Part shown: positions 17,557 to 25,115 of the stretch, piece by piece
Layout of the letters: each line of letters opens with the position of its first letter
How positions within the stretch are numbered: the stretch's first letter is position 1
Assembly (NCBI GenBank): GCA_900541245.1
Contig: UQIS01000005.1
Span: 1-64,000, forward strand
DNA from: an uncultured Collinsella sp.
GTDB lineage: Bacteria; Actinomycetota; Coriobacteriia; Coriobacteriales; Coriobacteriaceae
Direction of reading: 5' to 3'
Length of the DNA: 64,000 bases
Translations under genes and position numbers: made by a program
The notes under the pieces: generated by a model
Told to the model about the DNA's origin: nothing
The model's input: the letters and a program-made list of their open reading frames with translations, nothing else
Database searches by the model: none

Positions 17557-17614
17557 CCGGCAGTTAGGGATGTTCCTTTTCTGCCGGCAGTTTAGGAACG
17601 TCCCTAACTGCCGG
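17557..17614. repeat. Inverted repeat of the GGGACAG-loop family
   Basis: A 20-nt arm beginning CCGGCAGTTAGGGATG (17557-17576) is complementary, with one mismatch, to 17595-17614; an internal CTGCCGGCAG gives an alternative shorter hairpin around GGGATGTTCCTTTT. Confidence 0.8.
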
Positions 17615-17632
17615 CTCGGGAACGACAAAGCG

Positions 17633-18616
17633 CTAGTTCACTTCGACGGGTTTGGCGCCGGGACAGCGCTCCTCAAAGTCTAGGCGATACTTATTGTCAT
17701 TGGTGCCCGCCACGTTGTCGCGCGACAGCGGCGCCACGATCTCATTCTTGTGGTCCGCAGGCTTGGCGTATTTCAGGCTGATCTCCCAGGCATCACAGAT
17801 TGCGTCAATGCGGTGATCCAGGTCGTCGTACAGGGCGATGATGTCCTTCCAGGAGCTATAGTTCTTGGAGCTCGTCGGGACGTCTAGGTCCTCGACGATG
17901 TCGTAATACTGCTCGATGGTGTCCTCTGTGCGCTCGGCGACGTCGGCGAGATTTTGACGGGTGGTCCGATCCTCTTCCAGATAGCTGCCGTTGAAGTTCT
18001 GCGCGCAGCCACGGACGTAGTTGTCGAGGTCTTCGAGCAAGTCGTAGTATTCGCTCAGGCGACGGTAGAGGTTCTGCTCGGAGAGCGTTGCTTCGCCGCC
18101 ATCCTCGTCGTCATCGTCATCATCGTCGTACAGGCTGTTGGGATCGCCGAGAGGCTTTAGGTCATCGTCGTCGACGTCATGGTGCAGCTTAGCTACCTCG
18201 GCAGTCGTCTGCGTGGCGGCGCTGTCGAAAGGCTTGATCACAAAGAAAACGACCAGGGCGATGATGATCGCCACCAGCACAACGATAACGGCGATAAGCG
18301 GCCCGGCGCCGCTCTTTTTGGGAGCGGGGGTCTGTGGCGAAGCGGGCGCGTATGCGGGAGCCGGCTGCTGTTGGGGCGAGCCGCTCGCGATGGGTATGCG
18401 CTGCGTGGTCTCGACGGCCGCGGGGCTTGCGGCGGGGTCGGGGCGATAGGCGAGGGGGTCGTCCGCCTTGGCTTGCGGCGCATCAAGGGAGCCGGTCTGC
18501 TCAAAAGCGGGCTGGCTATCGCTCGCGGTTGTTTGCTCAACGGGTGCACCGCACGAGGTGCAGAACTTGGCATTATCTGCAAGAAGCTTGCCGCACGAGG
18601 CGCAATACCGAGACAT
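17633..18616 (-). CDS. Zinc-ribbon membrane-anchored protein of unknown function
   Basis: A 327-aa protein with an N-terminal zinc ribbon (MSRYCASCGKLL then FCTSCGAPV), a Pro/Ala/Gln-rich linker, one membrane helix (GPLIAVIVVLVAIIIALVVF, about residues 114-136), and an extracytoplasmic helical domain that opens with a long Asp/Glu-rich stretch. Such cytosolic zinc ribbon plus single-helix proteins are common in Actinomycetota and Firmicutes, without known function. The ATG at 18616 is set by GAAAGGAGTGGCA; six more upstream codons lack a ribosome site. Convergent with the topoisomerase gene. Confidence 0.82.
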   Translation of the reverse strand: MSRYCASCGKLLADNAKFCTSCGAPVEQTTASDSQPAFEQTGSLDAPQAKADDPLAYRPDPAASPAAVETTQRIPIASGSPQQQPAPAYAPASPQTPAPKKSGAGPLIAVIVVLVAIIIALVVFFVIKPFDSAATQTTAEVAKLHHDVDDDDLKPLGDPNSLYDDDDDDDEDGGEATLSEQNLYRRLSEYYDLLEDLDNYVRGCAQNFNGSYLEEDRTTRQNLADVAERTEDTIEQYYDIVEDLDVPTSSKNYSSWKDIIALYDDLDHRIDAICDAWEISLKYAKPADHKNEIVAPLSRDNVAGTNDNKYRLDFEERCPGAKPVEVN

Positions 18617-18684
18617 TGCCACTCCTTTCGCCACATTTCAATGCAATACGACGATTATACCCAGCGTCCAAAATTCCCCATCAT

Positions 18685-18753
18685 AAGTTGCGGTGAAATA
18701 GGGACTGTTTGGCGGTCTCAGAGCTTCAATCAGTCCCTATTTCACCGCAACTT
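18685..18753. repeat. 23-bp perfect inverted repeat (GGGACAG-loop family)
   Basis: The arm 18685-18707 (contains GTGAAATAGGGACTG) is perfectly complementary to 18731-18753, with a 23-nt spacer. It lies between the divergent zinc-ribbon gene and tmk. Confidence 0.88.
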
Positions 18754-18857
18754 TGGAAAGGCACCTTTAGCCATTGGGGACGCACCGAGCACTGGGGTAT
18801 CATGGCTTGGTTGATATATATCTGCATTTACGCGCCTTGTAGGAAGGGGCTGCGCCC

Positions 18858-19541
18858 ATGGCTTTTGAGCCCGCTCAACATAGCTTCATTACGCTCGAGG
18901 GTGTCGATGGCGCCGGTAAATCTACGCAGGCGCGCCTGCTTGCCCGTGCGCTCGAGCTCGCTGGCTACCAGGTTGTGAGCCTGCGCGAGCCGGGCGGTAC
19001 CGCCATCAGCGAAAAGATCCGTGCTCTGCTGCTCGACCCTGCCAATACGGCGATGGGCGACACCTGCGAGTTGCTGCTCTACGAGGCGGCACGCGCTCAG
19101 TTGGTGCACGAGGTCATCGCGCCCGCCCTTGCGGCCGGCAAGGTGGTCCTGTGCGACCGCTTCTACGATTCCACGACCTGCTACCAGGCATTTGCCGACG
19201 GCCTCGATCGCCAGATAGTGTGCGATGCCAATAACCTGGCTGTCGCGGGAACACACCCGGCGCTCACGCTCGTCTACCACATCACGCCCGAGCAGGCGGC
19301 GCTACGCATGGCAGCCCGTGGCGCGGCAGATCGCATGGAGGCAAAAGGCATGGCATTTCAGGAGCGTGTTTACGAGGGGTTTAGCGCCATTGCCGCCGAG
19401 GAACCAAATCGCGTAAAGCTCATCGACGCCACCGCGACCATAGAGGAAGTCTTTGCGAAGACGGTCGAGCAGGTTCGCGCGTACGGTCTCGACATTCCGC
19501 AAGACGCCGTCGCCGCCGCGCTTGCCCAGGAGGCCGAGTAA
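18858..19541 (+). CDS. tmk: Thymidylate kinase
   Basis: Phosphorylates dTMP to dTDP for DNA synthesis. The 227-aa protein has the P-loop LEGVDGAGKST, the REPGGT motif, the DRFYDST box for nucleotide binding, and an arginine-containing lid (RGAADRMEAKGMAFQERV). The ATG is preceded by GGAAGGGG. The next gene, holB, starts one base after its stop, the usual tmk-holB-ricT order. Confidence 0.95.
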   Translation: MAFEPAQHSFITLEGVDGAGKSTQARLLARALELAGYQVVSLREPGGTAISEKIRALLLDPANTAMGDTCELLLYEAARAQLVHEVIAPALAAGKVVLCDRFYDSTTCYQAFADGLDRQIVCDANNLAVAGTHPALTLVYHITPEQAALRMAARGAADRMEAKGMAFQERVYEGFSAIAAEEPNRVKLIDATATIEEVFAKTVEQVRAYGLDIPQDAVAAALAQEAE

Positions 19542-19542
19542 C

Positions 19543-20670
19543 ATGGCCCCCGCTCAGGCAAGCCTGCTGGCCAAGCTCGACACCCAACAGCGCGTGCGCG
19601 ACTTTTTGACCAACGCCGTCGCCAGCGGCCGCGCATCGCACGCCTACCTGTTTTTGGGCGCTCCCGGCGCCGGCAAGCTCGATGCCGCATGGGCGCTCGC
19701 CCAAGCCTTCCTGTGCGAGCAGGACGGCTGCGGCGCATGCGACAGCTGCGTACGCGTTGCTCGGCATACGCATCCCGACGTGCACTATTACACGCCCGAG
19801 AGCGCCACGGGCTACCTCATTGCCCAGACCCGCGAGCTGCTCGATGACGTGCCGCTGGCGCCCATCCGTGCCAAGGCCAAGGTCTACATCATCGACCGTG
19901 CCGAGCAGCTGCGTGCTAACACCGCCAACGCACTGCTCAAAACACTCGAGGAGCCGCCCGAGGGCGTCATGTTCATCTTGCTGGGCACCTCGGCAGACGT
20001 GATGCTGCCCACCATCGTGAGCCGCTGTCAGTGCGTGCCGTTTCGGCTGGTGTCGCCCGCCGCGGCCGCGCAGGCCGTGAGTCGCGCGACGGGCCAGGAT
20101 CTCGCACGCTGTCGCATGGCGGTCGCCGTGGCGGGGAGCCCCACGCGCGGCATCGAGTTCCTTAAGAGTGCCGAGCGCCAGGACGCCCGCCGTCAGATGG
20201 TCCGTGCCATCGACTCACTCATTGCCGCCGACGAGGCCGACGTGCTCAGTCGCGCCAAGTCGCTCATCGTCGCCGTTAAGGCTCCGCTCGCCGAGGTCAA
20301 GTCCACGCAGGAAAAGGTGCTCGAGCAAAACGCCGACTACCTGTCGCGTGGAGCATTGAAGCAGCTTGAGGACCGCAACAAGCGCGAACTCAACGCGCGC
20401 GAGCGTTCGGGTATCATGGAAGCGCTGGCGAGCGCGCGGACGCTCATGCGCGACGTGCTGCTGACACTTCAGGACGAGGCGGCCGACGTGGTGAACGAAG
20501 ACGTGCGTGACACGATCGGTCGGCTTGCCGCCGCGACCAATGTTGCGGGTGCCACGCGGGCGCTCGAGGCGGTCGCGACCGCCGAGCGCAACATCGCCAG
20601 AAACGTTACTCCCCAGCTGGCCATCGAGGTCATGCTGTTCGATATCAGGAAGGCACTGAAATGCCGTTAG
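19543..20670 (+). CDS. holB: DNA polymerase III subunit delta'
   Basis: AAA+ clamp-loader subunit (375 aa) that helps load the sliding clamp. It has LFLGAPGAGKLDAAWA as the degenerate P-loop, a zinc module (CEQDGCGACDSC), the sensor region NALLKTLEEPPEGVMFIL, and the SRC motif IVSRCQCVPF. The ATG at 19543 lies directly after the tmk stop; the frame is open further upstream only as a shadow of tmk. It overlaps ricT by 10 bases, indicating coupling. Confidence 0.92.
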   Translation: MAPAQASLLAKLDTQQRVRDFLTNAVASGRASHAYLFLGAPGAGKLDAAWALAQAFLCEQDGCGACDSCVRVARHTHPDVHYYTPESATGYLIAQTRELLDDVPLAPIRAKAKVYIIDRAEQLRANTANALLKTLEEPPEGVMFILLGTSADVMLPTIVSRCQCVPFRLVSPAAAAQAVSRATGQDLARCRMAVAVAGSPTRGIEFLKSAERQDARRQMVRAIDSLIAADEADVLSRAKSLIVAVKAPLAEVKSTQEKVLEQNADYLSRGALKQLEDRNKRELNARERSGIMEALASARTLMRDVLLTLQDEAADVVNEDVRDTIGRLAAATNVAGATRALEAVATAERNIARNVTPQLAIEVMLFDIRKALKCR

Positions 20671-22355
20671 TCGTACCCGTTAAGTTTACCTACGCCTCGC
20701 GCGACCTGTGGTTCGACCCGCAGGATCTGGATATCCTCGAGGCCGATTATGCCATTTGCTCCACTGAGCGCGGAACTGAGATTGGCCTGGTTACGGCTGA
20801 TCCCTTCGAGGTGCCGCAGGACGAGATCGGCCAGCCGCTCAAGCCCGTGCTGCGCGTGGCGAGCGACATCGACCTGCAGCTTGCCGACGACCTGGCCATC
20901 CAGGGCGACGAGGCGATGGTCGATTTCCGCCGTCTGGTCAAAGAGCTCGACCTCGAGATGAAACCGGTCGGCGTCGAGTACCTGTTTGGCGGCGAGAAGG
21001 CCGTGTTCTACTTTGCGGCCGAGGAGCGCGTCGATTTTCGTCAGCTCGTCAAGGACCTGTCCTCGACGCTGCACATTCGTGTCGACATGCGCCAGATTGG
21101 CGTGCGCGACGAGACCCGCCTGGTGGGCGGCTATGCCCAATGCGGACAGGAGCTCTGCTGCACGCGCTTTGGCGGACAGTTTGAGCCCGTCTCGATCCGC
21201 ATGGCAAAAGAGCAGGACCTGCCGCTCAACTCGTCCAAGATCAGCGGTGTGTGCGGCCGCCTGATGTGCTGCCTGCGCTATGAGTTCGAGGCGTACAAGG
21301 ACTTTAAGAGCCGTGCGCCCAAAAAGAAGACGCTCATTGATACGCCGCTCGGCAAGGCGCGTATCCAGGAATATGACACGCCGCGTGAGCAGTTGGTGCT
21401 GCGCCTGGAGAACGGCAAAGTCTTTAAGGTCAACCTGGCCGATATGACGTGCTCGGAGGGCTGCAAAAAGAAGGCCGCGGAGCAGGGCTGCAACTGCCGC
21501 CCCGACTGCGTGACGCGTGACGTGCTCGAGCGCATCGAGTCGCCCGAGATGCGCCTGGCGCTCATGGAGCTCGATCGCGAAAACGGCGTCGATGTGGGCG
21601 ATGGCCTGTCGAGCGCCGACCGTCTGGCCGGCACGTCGATGCCCAAGCGCCGCCGTCGCGATGCCGAATCCGATGCTCGTGCCGCTCAGGGCCAGGCCGA
21701 GGGCCGTGGCCGCGGAAAGGGCCGCGGCAAGGCCGAGACGCCCGAGGCCGAGGGGGCGGTCGATGGTCGTCGCCGCCGCAAGCGCACGGCGTCCGTCGAC
21801 AATGGCGAGGCCGCGGGTAAGAACGCTTCCCGCGAGCGCGAGGCTCAGCAGCCCCAGCTGCAAAACCGTGGCGGTGGCATGAACCCCACGCGCCGTCGTC
21901 GCCGTCACCTGTCGAGCGAGGAGCGCGAGGACGCCTTCCGCGCCGCAGCTGCTCGCGAGGCCGGTGCCGCTCCCAAGGGCGCCTGGGCCTCCGACGCGCC
22001 TGCCGACAAGGCTGGCAAGCCGCGTGGCGAGGAGGAGCGCGCGCCGCGTCCGCGCCGTCGCCATTCCTCGGGCACGCAGCAAAAGCCCTCGGTGCCCTCC
22101 GTGGCCGATCAGGTTTCGGACGGTGAAGTCAAGGTCACGCACCGTCGCCCTGGAGACGGCGGAGGAGCTGCCGTCAAGGCTTCGCGCGGCGGTACTCGCG
22201 ACGAGCGCGAACCGCGTGAGGATCGCGGTGGCGAGGGTTCGACCGACCAGGGTCAAAAGCGTCGCCGTCGCCGTCGCTCCCGCAAGCCGCGCCAGGACGG
22301 TGGTGAAGGCTCGACCCACACCTCGTCCGCACCGCAACCGCCTGCCGGCGAATAA
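20661..22355 (+). CDS. ricT: PSP1-domain protein RicT/YaaT with long basic tail
   Basis: The first ~290 residues are a PSP1-family protein. In Bacillus, RicT acts with RicA and RicF, carries Fe-S clusters, and promotes RNase Y-dependent RNA processing and competence/sporulation; the cluster cysteines here are CGQELCC and CGRLMCC. Unusually, residues ~315-564 form a low-complexity Arg/Lys/Gly/Glu-rich extension (for example RRRRRHLSSEERED), plausibly RNA-binding and disordered; the Bacillus protein lacks it. Overlap with holB is typical of the family neighbourhood. Confidence 0.9.
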   Translation: MPLVVPVKFTYASRDLWFDPQDLDILEADYAICSTERGTEIGLVTADPFEVPQDEIGQPLKPVLRVASDIDLQLADDLAIQGDEAMVDFRRLVKELDLEMKPVGVEYLFGGEKAVFYFAAEERVDFRQLVKDLSSTLHIRVDMRQIGVRDETRLVGGYAQCGQELCCTRFGGQFEPVSIRMAKEQDLPLNSSKISGVCGRLMCCLRYEFEAYKDFKSRAPKKKTLIDTPLGKARIQEYDTPREQLVLRLENGKVFKVNLADMTCSEGCKKKAAEQGCNCRPDCVTRDVLERIESPEMRLALMELDRENGVDVGDGLSSADRLAGTSMPKRRRRDAESDARAAQGQAEGRGRGKGRGKAETPEAEGAVDGRRRRKRTASVDNGEAAGKNASREREAQQPQLQNRGGGMNPTRRRRRHLSSEEREDAFRAAAAREAGAAPKGAWASDAPADKAGKPRGEEERAPRPRRRHSSGTQQKPSVPSVADQVSDGEVKVTHRRPGDGGGAAVKASRGGTRDEREPREDRGGEGSTDQGQKRRRRRRSRKPRQDGGEGSTHTSSAPQPPAGE

Positions 22356-22418
22356 CGCCCGCGAGCGGATTTAGCCCGCCTTGCCCCGAGCGCATCGGGG
22401 TATCATAGCGCCGAATCA

Positions 22419-22454
22419 ACAACCCTCCCTGCGACCGAGCGTAGGGAGGGTTGT
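22419..22454 (+). promoter_or_regulatory. Hairpin that sequesters the comF ribosome site
   Basis: ACAACCCTCCCT (22419-22430) is perfectly complementary to AGGGAGGGTTGT (22443-22454), with a 12-nt loop. The right arm contains the GGGAGGG that must serve as ribosome site for the TTG start at 22458. A second small hairpin (CCCCGA...TCGGGG, 22385-22400) precedes it. There is no T tract, so regulation of translation is as likely as termination of ricT. Confidence 0.6.
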
Positions 22455-22457
22455 GTC

Positions 22458-23264
22458 TTGAAGAGCCATCTGAACATATTGAGCCGTCTGCAGGGTGCCG
22501 GTGCCCTACCGTTTGCGGACGAATTGCTACCGTTTGCCGAGCGGGTGGCACACGAGGCGCTCGAGGCATTGTCGCCAACACGATGTGCCGGCTGCGAGCG
22601 CGCCGGTGCGCTTATTTGCCAAGACTGTCTGGCTGCGCTCACGCTCATCGACCCGTGTCATAGCTGCACCCGATGCGGCGCCCCGTTTGGGGATTTGCTG
22701 TGCACTGAGTGTTCGGTTGAGGGCACGTCCTCGGCAATGGCGGAGGCGCTCGACCGCTGCCTGGCGTGCGCCGTCTATGCGCATCCGCTGCCGCGCATCA
22801 TTAAAGCGTACAAGGATGCGGGTGAGCAACGTCTGGCTCCGTATCTGGCGGAGCTGCTCTACGACACCGCCCTGCATGCCCAGGTCGTAGCGCCCGATCG
22901 CTACGGAGGTGTGCTGTCCGGTGCGGATGCGGTGGTGTTTGTGCCTGCGACGGCGGCAGCGTTTCGGCGGCGTGGTTTTGATCATATGGAGGCTATTGCG
23001 CGCCCATTTTGCGAGCTGTCGGGTGTTCCCCTGCTCGATGCTCTCGTCAAGTACGGGCATGGCGACCAGCGCGAACTCGGTCGTGAGGAGCGCCGCGAGC
23101 GTGCCCAAGGCATGTACGAGACGGTTGAGGACGTGCACGGCCGCCGCCTGCTGCTTATCGATGACGTTATCACCACGGGCGCGACGATGGCCGCGGCTTC
23201 GGCGGAACTCAAGCGCGCCGGTGCCGCGGCCGTTGATGGCCTCGCTATCGCACGCGTTTGGTAG
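22458..23264 (+). CDS. comF: ComF-family phosphoribosyltransferase-like protein
   Basis: A 268-aa ComFC/GntX-type protein; in naturally competent bacteria ComFC is needed for DNA uptake or its processing, but the biochemical activity remains unsettled. It has two N-terminal cysteine pairs forming a zinc ribbon (CAGCERAGALICQDC and CHSCTRCGAPFGDLLCTEC), and a C-terminal phosphoribosyltransferase domain with the PRPP loop LLLIDDVITTGATMAAA. The TTG start is chosen from the GGAGGG 8 nt upstream. Its ribosome site is inside a strong hairpin. Confidence 0.87.
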   Translation: MKSHLNILSRLQGAGALPFADELLPFAERVAHEALEALSPTRCAGCERAGALICQDCLAALTLIDPCHSCTRCGAPFGDLLCTECSVEGTSSAMAEALDRCLACAVYAHPLPRIIKAYKDAGEQRLAPYLAELLYDTALHAQVVAPDRYGGVLSGADAVVFVPATAAAFRRRGFDHMEAIARPFCELSGVPLLDALVKYGHGDQRELGREERRERAQGMYETVEDVHGRRLLLIDDVITTGATMAAASAELKRAGAAAVDGLAIARVW

Positions 23265-23274
23265 GGGTGGTTTT

Positions 23275-24383
23275 GTGGCAGTGAAGATTGAGCGGTGCGA
23301 CGACCCGACAGGCGAACAGCTAGCGGCCTCCATAATTCTGACCGGCGCCTCGGCGCTACGCATGATGCGCGCCGAGCGCCGACAAATGGGTTACATCAGC
23401 TGGAGGGACCTCGATCCCGATGAAGAGCGCCGTGTGCTGCGCACGTCGTCGCCCTCGACTGAGGACATCTATCTTCCCGACTTGGTGCGGATTGGGGCCG
23501 CAAGCGGCGAGGTGCAAGAAGATCTTTGCTTGCTGGTGGGATCTGCGGCGCAGCGCCGCCGCATGCCTGGCGTGGGCTGGTCCGTATGCTCCGGGTTGCC
23601 CGCCGGCTCGATTCTAGAGGTAGAACCGGGGGTGTACAGCCTATCTCCTGAGGCCCTTTGTGTTGCCGTTGCCCGCGAGGTCGGCTGTATCCAGGCGTTT
23701 GCTCTGGCCCAGGAACTGTGTTCCAAGATTTCACTGAGCGATCACGGGAAGTATCTGCCTCCTTACACCTCGCCTGTTGCGAATAGACTTGCAAAGGACA
23801 AGGACCAACCGGCAGACGTGGGCTACTTTGAAGTCGAGCCGGTGCTGACGCCCGATCGCCTGGCAGATTACCTTGCTGCATGCAAGGGGAATGTGGCCAA
23901 ACAGCTGCGGCGGCTGTGTCCCTATCTGTCAGAAAACCTGCGCTCGCCCATGGAATGCATCATGCTCGCCATGTTTTCGCTTCGGTTTTCCTGTGGCGGA
24001 TTTGCCTGCGGTCCCTTTAAGACCGATACAAGATTGAGTTCGATGACCGCGCGCAGGCAATCTCGGGGATGCCGCATGCAGTTTGCGATGCGTATCAGGA
24101 AGCAGCCCGGTTTGACCTGGAATACAACGGTGAGCTGGGTCATTCCACCCGGAGGGGACGTATCCATGATGAAAAACGCAACACGGGCTTGATTACTATG
24201 GGAATCGAGGTCGCGACGGTCAATAACGAGATGCTTTGCGACATGGAGGCAATGGAGGCGCTCGCATGGCGCATCCACCAGCGCATGCGAAAGCGGTACC
24301 GGAATCGTGTCGATGCCCGCAGGAAAAAGCAAGAGGCGCTGCTTAACACGCTGCGGGCGTGTTTTGGGCTTAAACCCGCCTAA
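23275..24383 (+). pseudogene. Frameshifted DUF559/Vsr-like nuclease-domain protein
   Basis: Reading from GTG 23275 gives a ~250-residue N-terminal part ending GGFACGPFKTD, after which the frame degenerates. Re-reading one base earlier from 24027 continues as YKIEFDDRAQAISGMPHAVC and then DLEYNGELGHSTRRGRIHDE, a pattern like the DUF559/very-short-patch endonuclease fold (acidic residue, GxxGH, then R...D). One base appears missing at 24027-24028 (GAT|ACAAG; a T would restore ACC GAT TAC AAG). The intact protein would be about 369 aa. The N-terminal half resembles nothing I can name with confidence. It starts 10 nt after comF. Confidence 0.7.
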
Positions 24384-24417
24384 CAATGCTCTGAAACAGG
24401 GGGTTGGATATATGCTC

Positions 24418-24464
24418 TGGCCAAAATATAGCAAATATGAGTACTGCTACAAATTCAGTAACAG
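24418..24464 (-). repeat. Dispersed repeat copy 3, reverse orientation
   Basis: Read on the minus strand it gives CTGTTACTGAATTTGTAGCA, then GTACTCATATTTGCTATATT and TTGGCCA: the same element as at 10028 and 24588. Together with the plus-strand copy at 24588 it forms an inverted pair around about 120 bp in which I see nothing else. Confidence 0.75.
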
Positions 24465-24587
24465 CAAAATCAGGGATTTTGGGACTGGAAGATGGGGTAA
24501 ATTAGAAAGCTATTAAACAAATGTGGAATATCCTGGCATCAATCTGACGTTATAGAGCGTGAAAACAGCTTGCAGAGCCAAAAACTC

Positions 24588-24654
24588 CTGCTACTAAATT
24601 GGTAACAGTACTCATATTTGCTATTTTTTGGCCACGGCGCCCTAAGACGGGTGT
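24588..24654 (+). repeat. Dispersed repeat copy 2
   Basis: CTGCTACTAAATTGGTAACA, then GTACTCATATTTGCTATTTT, TTGGCCAC; nearly identical to 10028-10075, and similarity continues to GCCCTAAGAC. The small inverted pair CTGCTAC/GTAACAG at its left could form a hairpin. Confidence 0.8.
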
Positions 24655-24755
24655 GTTGGGGCTTTCCATAGGGGAGCGACGGGCTCAATCAGAGCACGTG
24701 CGGCCCGTCCTGACCTGCAAAATCTGTGCGCACGATGCGAATGACGCCCTTAACC

Positions 24756-24784
24756 TTAAACTTTAGCTTGAACTTAGCTATAAT
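24756..24784 (+). promoter_or_regulatory. Strong sigma-70-type promoter
   Basis: TTAAAC (24756-24761), a 17-bp spacer, and a perfect TATAAT (24779-24784). This is the cleanest promoter I see in the window. Transcription would start near 24791, about 325 nt before the lipoprotein start. Confidence 0.75.
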
Positions 24785-24790
24785 GCGCTT

Positions 24791-25110
24791 CGTTCCTACC
24801 AGGCTGTGGTTGCGGACGGACGAAATGCCCGTCCTAGTCCAAGACAGACGCGGTCAAAGGGATCCACGTAAGCGACCGCGTGCGCGCGGCGCGATCATGG
24901 CGCGTCCTAGATGTAAGCCGCACCGTCCGTTCTACTTTCTTTGGGGCAATACCGCCTCGCGGGCGAGCGGGTCAGTCGTGAAGGTGGCTGCGGCCTCCCG
25001 AGCAAACACCCCGGTGCGCAAGTGTGGGGTCAAATACCAGGTCAGCTGGTGGGAACAACCTGATATTCCGCGCAACGCACGGATTGTATACGACACAGAA
25101 GGCAGGGTAG
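24791..25110 (+). ncRNA. Candidate structured leader RNA (raiA-type RNA?)
   Basis: A ~320-nt transcribed, apparently non-coding stretch between a near-consensus promoter and the lipoprotein gene. A long-range helix can close it: GTGGTTGCGGA near 24806-24816 with TCCGCGCAACGCAC at 25067-25080. Inside are local hairpins, for example ACGCGGTC/GACCGCGT, GGACG/CGTCC, CTCGC/GCGAG and ACCAG/CTGGT. The frame is open through it but the peptide is basic, compositionally odd and unlike any family I know. The comF-to-raiA neighbourhood is where the raiA RNA class is often found; that assignment is a guess to be tested with a covariance model. Confidence 0.45.
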
Positions 25111-25115
25111 TGGAC

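Noticed and set aside
20667..22337. 556-codon minus-strand open frame over ricT
   Set aside because: Exact shadow of ricT, low-complexity translation, no ribosome site.
22909..23274. Coding start of the DUF559-like gene at 22909
   Set aside because: That part overlaps comF in another frame and is a shadow; GTG 23275 begins the plausible protein.
24791..25110. tmRNA or RNase P RNA
   Set aside because: No tRNA-like ends, tag peptide with ALAA-type end, or conserved RNase P core elements could be found by eye.
24726..25115. N-terminal extension of the solute-binding protein by 130 residues
   Set aside because: It would place a lipoprotein signal and lipobox in the middle of the protein and cover a promoter; the extension is basic and unlike any family.
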